Both the position numbers and the translations under genes were made by a program. The notes beneath the pieces were generated by a model that made no database searches, was not told the origin of the DNA, and was given only the letters and a program-made list of their open reading frames with translations. Shown here piece by piece: positions 26,101 to 40,000 of a stretch of 64,000 nt of DNA. The first letter of the stretch is position 1; each line of letters begins with the position of its first letter. The stretch comes from Cyprinodon diabolis (lineage: Eukaryota; Chordata; Actinopteri; Cyprinodontiformes; Cyprinodontidae): positions 6,738,456-6,802,455 of the forward strand of contig CM060062.1 of NCBI GenBank assembly GCA_030533445.1. Reading direction: 5' to 3'.

Positions 26101-29100
26101 ATTTAATCCATCAAGACTCTTCCCGTTAAGGGAGTGTTCTGTTCTTACACCCTAAGAGCCTTTTGCACAAGAATGGAGTCTTGTAAGAGTTGATGCTGAG
26201 CTATGGTCTGTTCATACAGCCCTGCCTTCCCGCTCTGTCTGCTTGTCTCTGTATCATGTTCCAGCAGAGTGAACATACCCTACTTTTGACATTAGAGTAT
26301 AGCTTTCTGTATATAAAGTACAATAATCTTTGTATCCCTTTTCAGATTTTAATTTGAAAATATTGTCATTAATACAATTTAATCTAGGGTCAATTTATTT
26401 TTCTTAATAACATGTTTATTCTAACTGAAAAATTAATCACTATAAATCTTTGACTGTCCTTAGAATTAAAACTACCAGTTTTCACAGAAGTCATGGGTTT
26501 CACAAAGAAATTGTAAAAAAAAGAACTCAGATTCATAGTGTTTTAGACTTTTTTCCTACTAATGGAAAAACAAACTCGCAGTTTAGCCTTTGATTTTAAT
26601 TGTGTTAAAAATTTGTGACAAACCACCTCTAAATTTGTTTGTTTTTCAACTAATCTTGCATTTGGTGCTTAATTAATGTTTTTTTAGTGCACTTGAACAT
26701 GAGGCGTCTGAGTTGGGAGGTTAAGTTTCTTTGCAAAGTTTACTTGATTTTAATGCATTTTAAAAAGAAAAATCTGTTTTAGAATCACAAAGAATCTCTT
26801 AGAATGTTTTCCTTTATAAGAAAGGAGAAGAATGTAGTAGCCATCTTTTAGCCAGCTGATCAGCAGTGTGCAGTACCAGGAGATGTACAGGCAGCACTGT
26901 GACTCTAAGCTTCATTCATCCTTAAAATGTTTTTTAAGTGTTTGAAACCTTGACTGATTCCAATCTTGATGGGGGGAGCTGGCCCACATCTAATCACCAC
27001 AGTCTCTATGTGCAGTCTGGAAGATTCTGATTCACAGCATTCCAACACAGACTCACACACCCCTAAACATACCCTTATAATCCTGTTGCTCAGAAAATAA
27101 CTTTCTGTTCTCAGGGTCTGTATTCTCTGCCTTAAAGATTAAAGTAAAGTAAGTGGTTTTTAACAACTTGTGGATGGTTCTTTTTCTGTCAGAGTTTTTG
27201 CCTCTGTAGTTGTAAGATAATATACTTATAATCGATGTAACCACATCTACATAGATGTAATTGTTGTCCAGGATCAAGATAATAGAACTGCAGATAGACA
27301 CATTCTTTAAGGCTTTCTTTTGTCAGAAGTAGTGTGGAGTGAATGGAGAGAGATGTAGAGCTAGACTTAGTCATTATACTTAGAAGATCAAACCAGAACT
27401 CTGTGTAAGCCTTTGTGGCAAGCTGTTATAACAGGATTATAGTATCACACAAAGTCGAATCCCTCTGTATCCATATACACATCTTGGTGGCGTGTTTCTG
27501 TGTTTTAAGTACTGCCAAAAGGCGGTGGCTTTAGTTTTGACTTTCTGAAGATGAAATAAAATTGTTCATAGCATTTCTGCTCTTTTAGCCAGTGAGAAAT
27601 AATGATTAAGCTAAATTAGCAACTGCTGAAAAATGTTTTGTTTGCCTTTTCTGTTTCGTTATCAGACTGTTTTACACCATTAGATCCAAAGATTTAAAAA
27701 AGCACAGCCTCCAGTTTTGACTTCCCACAGATGCTCATTTGGTTTAACCATACCTTGCAAGTAAGATGAAGTGTTGCAAAGTTTGTGAATTGACTCACTG
27801 CCAGGGGCCAGCAGAGGCATTTGCCTCGATACAGAAATGTTTTGAAGCAATGAAATGCAGTGACGTATATGACGTCAACACGTCACCAAGCTAGCATGCA
27901 CTATTTCTTTTTGAGAAGCGAGCATTAGGATGAGAAACAAACCAAGCTGCTACTGTTGATTTGATTGGCTTAAAACTCAACATGGGAGGCCGATACCCAA
28001 TCAGCTTGAAGAATTGTACTAAATTTCCCTCCCTTTTTTGAGCACTTGAGGCTTCCCAGATCAATACATATATCGGTCTCGAACATTGATGACGCTAGAT
28101 TTTATTTCAAGACCAAAGCTATGGAAATATGAATTTGTTATAATTTATTATATAGTTATTAAAAATTTAATGATTCTGGGTGTTGTAGTGGTTAGTGAGC
28201 ATGACCCATTTACGGAGGCCTCAACGCGGCTGACATGGGTTCGAATCTGACCTGTGGTCCTTTGCCGCATGTCTCTCCCCCTCTCTCACCCCCTTTCCTG
28301 TCAGCCTACTGTCCAAAAAATGAGCCACTAGTGCTGTAAAAAAAAAAAGAATAAACTTAATACAACTCTTATTTGTTTTTAATTGTTTATTTTTGGGTTA
28401 CACTGTATTGTCAGACAAGTTCTTTATGAATAATATCTTCGTTCTGTCCGTCAGGCCCTAATAGATCCATGCTTTCATAATCAACACAACCTTTTTCCTG
28501 CTTGCTGTGCAAAGAGAGAAAACATGCTCCTAAAGCCATCAGTACTATCTTGAAATTTTGAATCCAACAATGCTGTTCACTTGGATTTCCATGAAAGCTT
28601 TGTTGTGCAATTAACTAGCAGATTATGAATATATCAATAATTCTAGTTAATTTATCAGTAATTCAAATCAAGGTTGAATGATCTTTCATTCATTCAGCTA
28701 CAGTAATGATTATTAGTTAAATGATTATAACTGACATCTGCTTACTCACCAAGGTTCTTTAGTCTTTTAACAAAAGGTTGGATGTCTGAAACTGTTGAAA
28801 TCAAGTTGTCTCTAAGTAATTTACACTATGGTTATCACCTAAGGTTGGACCATATTTAAAAATGCTCCAAATGAAATTCGTCGATCCAACAAATGGTGAT
28901 AGATGATGTACTTGTGGATGTGAATTTAGGGGCAAAGACAAAACACACACTTGTAACGCATCTTCTTCACAGCTGGTAATGTTGTTAACCACTTGCGCAT
29001 ACTGCTAAAATAATGTAAACACGCTTCTTTTCTTGTCAAAATGTATATGTTCCATCCAGGGGGAATAGTTTCATAACATACTGTAGAACAACTGGAAAAG

Positions 29101-32100
29101 AGGAGACATTAAATTTTTTGGATCGTTATTCATTCATTCATTCATTCATTCATCTGAAAGTGCAAAATCAAACAGAGCAAAAACTGATATCTGTATCTTT
29201 ATTATCTAATAAATCCCTATTACAGTATTATTATGTCTTATAACTATGCAAACAATAAACACTACTTAAAGTTCAAAGAATCTCAAGGAATGTTTAAGTT
29301 TTGAGGCCTGATGGGTTAATGCATTTAAGGCGTTCTTTAGGATAGCAGCAGATACAAGTGAATGACAACTGATGCAGAGATATTAGATGCAATGAGAGAA
29401 AGTGAAGCTTCATTCGGTTTTACAGTGAATGATGAACAATAACTTAGAAATGCATTAAAATGTAGCAGCACTGGAGCTCAGATAGCACCCAGGAAGCCAG
29501 GCTACGGGGCGGGACCCAGCCAGGTCAAACGGTCATAAAACTTTGTCCTAAGATGGCCGCCCCTACGTATAAGGGTAAAAATCCCATCTAATCAAACCTT
29601 AGCAACCTGACTCTACAGACAAAGAGGAAATAAACAGACAAAAACACAGTGTTGATTATTCACAGTAACGTAACATGGCTTCAGCTTAAGACCGGCTTGG
29701 CTTCCCTACTGTACGTCGTTTGAGATTTGACCTTCAACAGCTTCAAATATCTAAGCAGCTTACACATTGACTCCTGCTTTCATATGAAACTCTGCACATA
29801 ATTAAAGGCTTTGTCTGAGTTCTTAATCAATTCATAATCAAGAGTGATTTTACATAAATTGAAAACATCAATACTCATCAAATGGGAAGCCAGGGTGTTT
29901 CTTATTACTTGTCCCTGTTGCTTTGCAGCTGTAAATATAAGAAGTTTATTTGTACTATAATTGATAGTGAGGGGTGACCTTGAAGTATACCTTTATAACA
30001 TAAATGTAAATGTTGGGTCCATATATGCAGTTATATTCAATATATTATAAAATATATTTTAGTTAGGCTTATTTGTTAGACTGAATATAGTTTCTGAAAA
30101 TAACAATCTTTAACCAGTCCTGTTAAACCTCCATCCCCTCTTCTGTATTTATTCACATTGTTAGTATTCTGCATGTAATTTTAATATTTTGATCTTGGCT
30201 TATGTAATTGAGCTGATTGTTGATTTATTATTATAAATTTAGTATTTAGTATTATAGTTTAATTGTGGTTTGCTGTGTTTTGTCATTGAATTATGACAAA
30301 GCTTATATGTTTCCTTCTATATGCTGGAAGAAACACAGATTTTCTTTACTTTCTTTCATTAATCAACATGGTGTGAGGCTTTGGTCCTGATGGACCACAG
30401 CCCTCTCCCAGAAGGAAGTGAATGAAATATTTTGTAACTGGGGTGCGAGGGATCAGCCACAATCTTCCGTGCAGATCCCGGAGAGATGAAAGATTGCAGC
30501 CAGTCACCTTCTCTGCAGACCGGTGGATGATTTAGGTCCCAACTTTGACTTGGGCATTCTAAGACAAGATGTTGCTATTAATAAATCGTACTATTGTAGC
30601 TCTGGCTGCATGGCCTGTTCTGCCACTGGAAGGTGGAGCTCCACCCCAGGCTTAAGAATTCTGCAGCCTCTAAGATGCCTTGTTCCGTATTTGGTTCTAT
30701 GTTTACCCTAATCTATTTTCCCAGAATATCTGACCAGCTTCTTTGTTTCCTGTTGCTCCCACAGTATGATGCTACCACCACCATGTTTCCACATTGATAT
30801 GTTAAGTGATGTGGGGCGCTCCCTCTGACATGGTGCTTTGCCATATTTTAATCTTAAGGCAAATGTTGGTTTCATCTGATCATAGAATCATAGTGTTGCC
30901 TTTTCACATTTCGCTCATGTTTTTTTTTTTTTTTTTGCATCACCTGTAGCTGGCTTCTCTATATAAATTTTAGGATTTTATCATCAATATTTTTCATGAT
31001 TTTCTTGAAACGTTGGATTTCTTTGGCAGGTTTGTTGAGTTTACAACTGGAAGCTGTGCTTTCAAGCAGATCCTGCCACCCCCTTTTTTTTAAACCATGT
31101 ATACATTTTCCTTTAGCTTAACATTTGTTTCCTGTTTGTGTTGATAGGTCACCGTAACTTTAAAGAAATACCTTGAAATTACTGTAATATTGTGAAGGCA
31201 TGTGATTTCATTTTAAGATTATAAAGAATTTGAAAGTTAACAAATAATTTATTAACTGTGGAGCATCTGTAACAGATCTTCTTTAAGAATTTACACAGTC
31301 CTATACAGAATCAATACCTGAAAAGCCATATTTTCTTTCTCTCCTGCCTTTGATTAAATTGCCTTGTCAATAAAATACTCTGCACCCTCAATAGGCATGA
31401 AATATTACTGGAAATGTCAGTATTCACTTCTGCGTCAGACTAATCGAACTTATGCTAATTACTGAATATAACATAGTAATCAGTTGCTATTCTGAGTTGC
31501 TAATCATTGCAAAGAACTTCCCTTACCATTATGTGTTGAGTGCATCCTCCTAATGGAAGACAACGGATTCTTTATTTTATTCGTAGTGATCTTATTAACA
31601 GTAGGTAACATGAGAGTTTGAAGGCTTGGTATCACTCAAACCAGAGGTGTCTTCCTGTGCTTCATATTAGATTTGTTTGTTTGATAATCCGATCTATGGC
31701 CACTTCTCCTGCAATCCTGTGCAAGTGTGATTTGATTTTGTGTTTCAGTTGCAAGCCAAGGAGATTTTCCTTTTTTTGGTCAAATATTGCATTTTAGCAC
31801 TGCAGCACTGTGGAGTATTCTGACTTTAAAAAATAATAATTATAATAATAAATTCTATCCAGGATCTGAATCAACTTAAAGGGGAACACTGTTTTTTTAA
31901 ATTGGGTCCTTTAATCGCTTAGTTTGTGTTCACAAAGTAAGGAATTCTAATCTGGTTTCCTATCGCCATCATCGTAGCCAACAGTGGGTGTAAAACTGCG
32001 TTCATGTTCTCCTTTCATTTCACCTTTATATGTTAAATGTAAACAACTGGGTGACACACTGACACACATGTTATGGTTTTGCAATTAACTGCATAGATTT

Positions 32101-33962
32101 CGGTGCAAGGGTTTTAATTTCTTCTCCGAGGTTTATGGGTCGGATCTCTTCAGACTCTGGGACACGCCTCCTCAGCTGGTCACATCAGCTTAAGAGTTCT
32201 GACCATCCACTGCGGGGTTTTTCAAGTTTACTTTTATTTATTTATAGAGCACACTTAACAACAATCAATAGAATGCCCAAGGTTCTGAGCAGCTGACAGG
32301 CATGACATGGAATGCTAAAGCATCCAAAAAATAAAAATAAAATTGTGCTGATAAGAAAAGTATCTTCATTGTGTGGAATAGATATAGAGCTTTGAGTTCT
32401 CAAACCCGGTAAATAGACCAATAAAAACCTTATAGTATGAAAAAAAGTCTGAGTCAAGTTATCTGTCATTCCTTCAGATTTGGCGACCCTTCTGTGATGA
32501 TATCAAACAACAAAGGCGATCCTATGACATCTCAAGATTTTACCTCTGAGGATATGTATTTGTTATTCAAATTATTAATTAATTACACAGACAAATAAAT
32601 AAATACAGAAGGTTTTTTTGTTTTATTCTGTTTTACTTTCATCCCGTCCTACTTTGGGAGAGATTGTGGTCAAATAAAGGGATAAGAATAACGAAAGAAG
32701 GGGGCAATAGTTTGGCCTGTTTTCTATCTGAATCTGTTCTGTACATTAAAAGTAGGCAAATAAAGTAAAAAAAAAATTAAAAAAAAATTGTACAACAACC
32801 ACCAAGATATGTAAAAAGCATTAAAGAGGACTGGATAAAAATAGTAGAATACTAGAATGAACACCGATTTTCATAAATGACATTTTTTCTTTATTTTTTT
32901 AATAAATAAAAGAGGAAGGTAGATTGCACAATACCTTAATTTTTCTAACAGAGTCCCTGACTACTCTTACGATGATGTGTTTATTTTGTCCAACAGAGAG
33001 ACAGCCCTGGGGGGAAACTGTCTCTGTGTTGCTCTGTTTTGCCATTAGCTCTATGCTGAGATGGGGGGGGTTGAGTTGATTAAGATAATCTATATTTATA
33101 TCAAGTATTTCTTCAGTATCAGACAAAATTTGTTTGACTATATTAAAGGTATTGTGGAGGATTTTCGTGTTTTTTTTAAAAAAGATCTGCCCTCTCTACT
33201 TAAAAAAATGCACATGCACATCCCTGTACCCGCTCCCGATAGGGCGGCTATTAAACGTGTGCCATCCAAGGGCACATTTCTCCTCATGCACGCTCTCTTG
33301 AGCGTGCATGCTGTTCTCTGATAGCTCACACAAGCTTACTGTTCCCGAACATCCGCCCTAACCCCTAAATCCTTCAATCACTATATAGAGCCGGGACTAA
33401 ATAGTTGACTTTATAGTGACCGTTCAGACAGATGACTGGTTTTTCCTTCCCCTTGGTAAGGTAACTCTTCCTCCACCGCACGTTGCCTGTGTCCTCTTTG
33501 TTATTAGTCACCGCTGTCAGGTAGTGACAGCCTATGGCGACAGCACGCATGCTGTGACAGCAAATCCCATAATGCTTTGTGTGGAGAGCTTGTGGCGCAA
33601 AGCATTCCGCTTGTAAAATCTGGCTCGAAGGATAGAGTTTAGCGGCTGGCTTGCTCAAGTGGTAAGTCACCCGTCCTGCAAACATTAATGAACTGCCAGT
33701 GTTGATCCCTAGGCAAGACCCTTTCAGCTAATGCCTGTTTTGGGGAGTGGCGGCCTAGTGGTTAGGGCTAGTTTCGAGCCCCATTCCCACGGACTGCCAC
33801 TCTGGCTGCCTGAGCAATGATCCTTAACCCCAAACTGCTCCCTGGGTACCCCACAATGGCAGCCCACTGCTACTCAAGGGGATGGGTTAAATGCACAGAT
33901 TCCATTTTGTTGCTCTGTACTTTTTACAGTGTAATGACAGTAAAAGGCTGGGGGAAATATAT

Positions 33963-34024
<62 letters not shown>

Positions 34025-37000
34025 GCCTCTTCTGAGGCCTTTCTTTTCTTCACATACACTTGTAGGCACTTTTTCTCGTACGACCCTTGGCCATTTTCAA
34101 AGAACCGTGGTAAGAAAGGTGAGCTTCAATGACTGTCTGAAACTGTAGCTCATCACAGATATAGCCTGAAAGTGCACATGTGCAGAAAAAGCTAACGGGA
34201 CGAGCACATATGACCACCGTATGTAAACACATCACCAGAATGATTGACAAAATTAGGAGGACCACTATTTAGATGATCCACCCAGAAAATAAATATAAAA
34301 GATTGTTCTCTATACCTTTAAAGGTATTCCAGAAAATTCCTTTTTTTTAGCTTTGCAATTTTCCTCTGTAGCACTAATGGCAAAGGTAAAAGTTCAAACA
34401 GCCTCTGAGTAGAATGTGTGGAAGCCACAGAGATGTTGGCTGCCCTTTTTCTGGCTGTGGACCTGAACAGGTCATCGATGCCTATCCAGTAGGAGGGAAT
34501 CCTACCAAGTCCATGACCTGATGCAGTCAGCTGGGTTTCTTTGAAAAGAAAACTTGTATTCTTATTGCTACATTGCCATTCAGGACACTGTTAAAAAAAT
34601 AGATAAATAAATAAATAAAGAAAATAAAGCTTTTTTACCAATCGGACTGAATATTCTGACTGAGGTGTCTATATAAAGTGCCCTCAGATGAAATTATCTG
34701 AATTGCATTGCATGGAGGAAAATTTCAGTCCAAATGATCCTATCTGTAGACCTAATGGTTGCATTTTGGACCTGTTCTGTTTTTTTACATGATCAAACCA
34801 GACATCCCAAGTCTCCCGGAAGTTCCGGGAGTCTCCCTGATATCGATAGTTGTTCACAGATGCCCGCGAGTCGGATAAATTATCCCGGATTTTAGACAAT
34901 GCGAGGTGGTGTTTTTTAATGCGGGTGAGAGCAGGCAGGCAGGCAATAATTCATGCAGATAAGGACTACTTCAATTGCGCAGGAACAACAAGAGAGAGTG
35001 GGGTGTGGGGAGGAGGTTGCTGGTGAAACCTGTGCAGCGTGTCTGTCCAAAGCGATGCTCTGTTCAACCAGCGTTCCAGGCGACTGATTGTCAGAGAGCT
35101 GATTGGATCAGTCCGATGAGTTTCTCTGGGTTACTCTCTAACAGTCACTTAGTTACCACTCAAAGCTGTGCATCCTGGGAAACGGCAGAGGTTCAATCGA
35201 GTAAAAAATTAATATATAAGACTAATTTTACAGCAGAATATACTAAAGTATATCCACGTCTATTGAAGGGGAGGAACAGTAGCGGATCTAGACCAAATAT
35301 ACCAGGGGGCCAGGAGGGGGGCAGCATGTTTTCATGGGGGCACAGAAAAGCATGAAATAAATAATCAGGGCAAGAGATTCAAATATATTAAGAGAGCTGC
35401 ATGAAGTGACATTTCTTTTCAATTAGGTTCAATATAAATTCTATTTCTTATTAGGTAAATATAAATTTATTATTTAGGAATTTTACATATTTTTTATTTG
35501 ATTTAAGTTAAAACTAGTTTTTCCATAATATTTGAATTAGAACTCAAGAAAAACAGTTAAATTCATCTGTAAAAATTTGAGGATTTTTTTTATTTGTTGT
35601 GTAAATGAAGATGAAAACTGGGATCCTATCTCAGTACCACTGAAGCTATCACCTTATTGTTTTTGAATAATTAGTAAAACAGAATATTTGAAGAAAAAGA
35701 ATGAAGTAGTTCCAAAGGACCTATCAGTAACTATGTCTGTTCCAGCGCATATCATCATTAGAATTTCTGGCCCCCGTTGGCCCCTGTCTAGAACCGGCAA
35801 TGGTGAGGAATGATGACACCGTGGCGAGGTGCACTGTATGCTGAAGTCCCATGAAAAACATGAAGCACAACCGATGTTCAAGGCTACATGATTGAAAGTA
35901 TTTAAAATGTAAAAGAAAAGGACAATACTGTTCTGTTTTGTGTTGTGTTTGGTCTGTTGTTCCCCGGGGGGTAAGCATGTCCCTGAAATGAGTTTTTGGA
36001 ACTTGGGAAACTGCCAAACTGAGATAGATGTGCACAAAAAAGACTGAATGACTGTTCCAGGAATGCTGTTGAAGGAACTACAATTTCTGCAGGCCTTTTA
36101 CTTCCATACAGACTGTATGTTTGAGGATCACCTCAGGTTAACAGAGAATGTTGTTCCTATGAGCTGGAAATAGTCCACAGTGGAAGCAGTATTGTTGAGA
36201 AGAGTGAGGGGAGATAGCATCAGCAGGGTTCTCTGTGAGTCCGCCAGCATCTTCTCCATTTTTATCAGGTTTAGCATCCATTGGTTCTGAATGATCCAAT
36301 GGATAATTTTGTTCAGTTAATAGAAAATTAATTTATAGGTCAGTGTTCATACCCAGAGTGCTGAATATATTCATGTCTGATTCTGAATTCAATAATTCAT
36401 TTTTTCCCCCATGTTTACAGGTTTATCTTGGCAAGAATGGGGCAGTGGAGGTATATGCAAACTCAACGATCCAACCCAATTCCCCTATCCACAGTGATCT
36501 ACTTCTTGACGATCAGGGCTCACATATCTACATTATGACCAAAAATACAGTAAGTTTACAAAAACAAACACACAGCATGGGACAGGCAGGCATCCTTGGT
36601 TTAAAATATTCAGCAGGTGTATTATAACAGATGTGGCCATCTCCCTCTATTCAGCCACTTACCCAGATGTCTTCATTAATAAGAATGAACATGAAATCTC
36701 ATTCATCAATTTATGCTTTGACAGAGTTTTTCATGCATGCTTCCTCAAGCTGCGTCTCCCTCAAGAAAAACTACAAGCTATGTCAAAAAAACAGAGAAGC
36801 CAGCTGGCAGCTGAGGTCAGAGGTCACTAACCCCAGTGAGATTGGCACAGCAGTCAGCAGGAGGTGTGAGGTCATTCCTAACAATAGTATTGATCTACAA
36901 AAATGGCCTGTATTGTCTTGGCACGCTCCCTACAGAGTGTGTGTGGGACGCTGTAGATGCTGATAAATGATGAGGAAACTGCGGGTCTTTACTTTGAATG

Positions 37001-40000
37001 GTTAATGTCAGATGTAGAATCAAAATGTCTTGGTCTGAGCTGTTCTTGGATTAGTACATATTACAGAACATTGATGTTTCAGCAAAGCTACTGTGGCTGC
37101 TTTGCTCTTTTTAAATGTAGAGTTAGAGATTTAAAAGGCTTCATACTAAGTTATATGTGAAATAAAGCTTAAAAACCCTTTAAATCTGGGTGGAATTCAT
37201 ATTCAGCACACAATATCTCAACTAACTTTACTGTCTCTGGAAAATGCCTTAAGGTGACATATTGTGAATTTGTGCAATATGAATAAGCTAAATTTAATTG
37301 AACTGAAAATACCTGATGTTTCACTGCATTTGATTAACCTTAAGGATTAAAAATGTCTGTAGCATCTGTCTATACTTGTTTTTATAAATGTTCATGTTAA
37401 ATTTACACTGCACAGTAAATGTTGTAGTATTAAAGTAATTTAGTTTGAGACCAAATGTACTCTTAAAGTGTTACTTTAACACTGCAGCTTTACTATGTAC
37501 ATTCAGTCAGTCACCTACTATATTCAAGCAGCAGTTCATACGATGATGGCAGCCGGCGACATTCTAACCACAGCTGGGCGGCATCTGACCATCTGACCAC
37601 TAGCAGGAGGCAAAGCAGGTGAAAAGTTTAGGGTGCGTTCACACTGAATGCGTTTTGTGCGTAAAAACCGTTTAAAAAACTAAATTTGGATGCTGGGTCA
37701 AATCCTGGTCAAGTTTTTTTTTTTTTTTACACTTCGACAGTCTTGATGCTCTTCGCTGTGGTTTTATTTACTGTATGAGTAAGAAAAATAGAGTAGCAGC
37801 CATTCAAAATGGCCCTTCCCAGTCAAAAGCCAGCCTCCAACTTCCAGCCACTGGAGTAACCCCCTCTTGCATATTTCTTTACTCCGACTCCACCCTTTTA
37901 CTGATAACAGGATCTGACCAGGAGAGGACGCTTCTCTTTAGATCTTAATGTCCACAACATTTTGAATGGCTACTACTGTAGTTTTGACAGTTTTTTTAAG
38001 CAAGAAAGTCCACCTTTGAACATCATCTGTGCTGGAATAAGATGCTTTGACTCCCAAAATGTGAACTGACAATAAGGACACAAAGACAAACAGAAGGGGG
38101 GGGGGGGGGAGCCACCTTTCCACCTGTAGTTTCTCTAAGCAATAGCAGGTGATAACTGGGTAAAGCCTTTCTATAACCCAAAGGTGTTCAAACCCCAGGG
38201 GACATGTATGACTAAGCAGAAATCTCCAATTGTTTGTATTGTGTTAAGAAAGATTTAAAGTCCAAAGAAGACTAAATTAAAAAATACTCTTCAGTATGTT
38301 GCAACAAAGTGAGATACAAATCATCAAATGTCTTTGAAGTTAATTGAAGCTACAATTCTTAAGCCTGAAATCAAGCAAGTTAAAAACATTTATTTCTTTC
38401 TACTTCCACTTACTTATGTGAATTTTAGCCTCCATTATTAGATTTGATATATTTCTGTTTTGAAGTTAAAGCTTTTTGTTTTGTAAAAATAACATTGCTA
38501 AAATTGGACTTTATAAAGAAAATATGGGAATATGCTATTCTTGCTATTTAACATTTAGAATGATGTGTTCCTCATGTATGTGAGGATCTAAATTCTGCTT
38601 GTTCCTCTGTCATTTTCAGGTAGAGAAGCGTCCTGTAGCAGAATGCGGAGATCACTTGGACTGTTTGTCCTGTCTCTCTGCCAGAGACCCTTACTGCGGT
38701 TGGTGTGTCCTTGAAGGACGGTGGGTGTTCAGAGTTTGAGTTTTATCTCCACTTTATGTCTCCATTTATGATCCTGTTATGTGTAATCCTGCCATGATGT
38801 TTCAGTTGTGGCCAGCGGTGGGAGTGCCAGCGAGGCTCTTTGCAGGGCCAGTGGTTGTGGAGTTTCAATCAGACGCAGCAGTGCCTCAGCATACAGCGCC
38901 TCAGCCTCTACAACATCAGCCGTGGGGAGAAAGCAGATGTAATACAGAGAAGTTCATATAAAAGCCATGCGCCTCATTTTGCTGTTTAGCATTGTTTTAT
39001 ACCATGGTTGTAGTAATGAAACTTTTACCCACTTTATGAGTAACACTACAGTCATGTTTGATCTCTTTACTTTCTATCCTTCCACAAAATGTCTGTTCCC
39101 ACTCAGATTGCTTTATCAGTGGAGGGTCTGCCCAGTCTCCAACAAGACGAGGCCTACTCCTGCTTCTTTCAGGACACAGAAACCCCTGCCCTGCTCACCA
39201 CCACTGGTGTTATATGCTCCACCCCGGACGCCAGCAGCCTGCCCCCCATCAGTCAGGGAGACGGTTAGTTTCAGTTCAGAATTTATATTTATGCAAAAAA
39301 ATATATTATTAAGGTTGGGAAATGAAATGCTTATTACAAGTTTACATGGACTCAAAAATGGTTGGTACTGCGTCAGATATATATACTAGGGGTGAAACAG
39401 TTCACAAAATCCACGGCTCGGTTCGGTTCACGGTTTCATGGTCACGGTTTTCGGTTCAGTTCGGTATATGTTGATTGTTACACCGAAATCCCATAAAAAT
39501 TAATGAAAGTAATGAAAAAATCAAAAAAATAAATAAATTGTAATTATTTTTAACGATCCGCGGAAACCCTGGATCATTTCCACATGTTTTGCTGCTTTGA
39601 ATTTAATCATCTGGCGCATCCCCTCTACGATCTCCAAGGAACTCAGAGCGGAGCGGACGGGAGCCACAGTGGAGGCTGTAGGCTTTGCTTTGCCCAGGCG
39701 GTGTGGAGCGCAGCGGGGCGGAGTGCTGACGGAGTATGTGGGATTTCGGGGTTAGCGTGACATGTTGGTCATCTTGCTGTTCACATAAACAAACCATTTT
39801 GCACAATGCTTGCACACTGTTGCACTTTTATCCACAACTTTCTTTCCGCCGACATCGTAGGTCACTCTAAATGCAAAGTGGTCCCATACAGCAGACCTAT
39901 AAAGTGCTGCTGGTGCGTCTTCCAACTCCTGTTCTTTCCCACTCGCCATACCCACACAATTCTCCACAACAACTGATTTTTTTCTGCTACACTCAGCTAC

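Larger units (their letters stand above)
33145..34321. repeat. Nested repeat cluster in intron 3
   Basis: The outer element starts near TTAAAGGTATTGTGGAGG and ends near CTATACCTTTAAAGGTAT. Its left part (ATGCACATGCACA, TTTCTCCTCATGCA) and right part (GATGATCCACCCAGAAA) are both found again at 56812-57130. Two tRNA-like SINE segments and an (AT)n tract are inserted inside. Family unnamed. Confidence 0.5.
26016..36420 (+). other. plxnb1: plxnb1 intron 3 (10.4 kb)
   Basis: The longest intron in the window, GTATAG to TTTACAG. It carries the SINE at 28178, a transposon remnant near 30735, the nested cluster 33145-34321 and the hAT element at 35277. Near 34800 a CCCGGAAGTTCCGGG palindrome suggests a further unassigned repeat. 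No exon-like frame was found in the rest. Confidence 0.7.

Noticed and set aside
28178..28350. Functional tRNA gene suggested by A and B boxes
   Set aside because: No cloverleaf acceptor stem can be drawn; pyrimidine body and A-tail identify a SINE.
36631..36963. 110-codon open frame in intron 4
   Set aside because: No similarity recognised, overlapping frames of equal length, and no exon-like boundaries.
38095..38110. G-run as a regulatory or quadruplex signal; likewise the C-run at 56383-56396
   Set aside because: Single homopolymers, prone to sequencing error; no multi-tract pattern.
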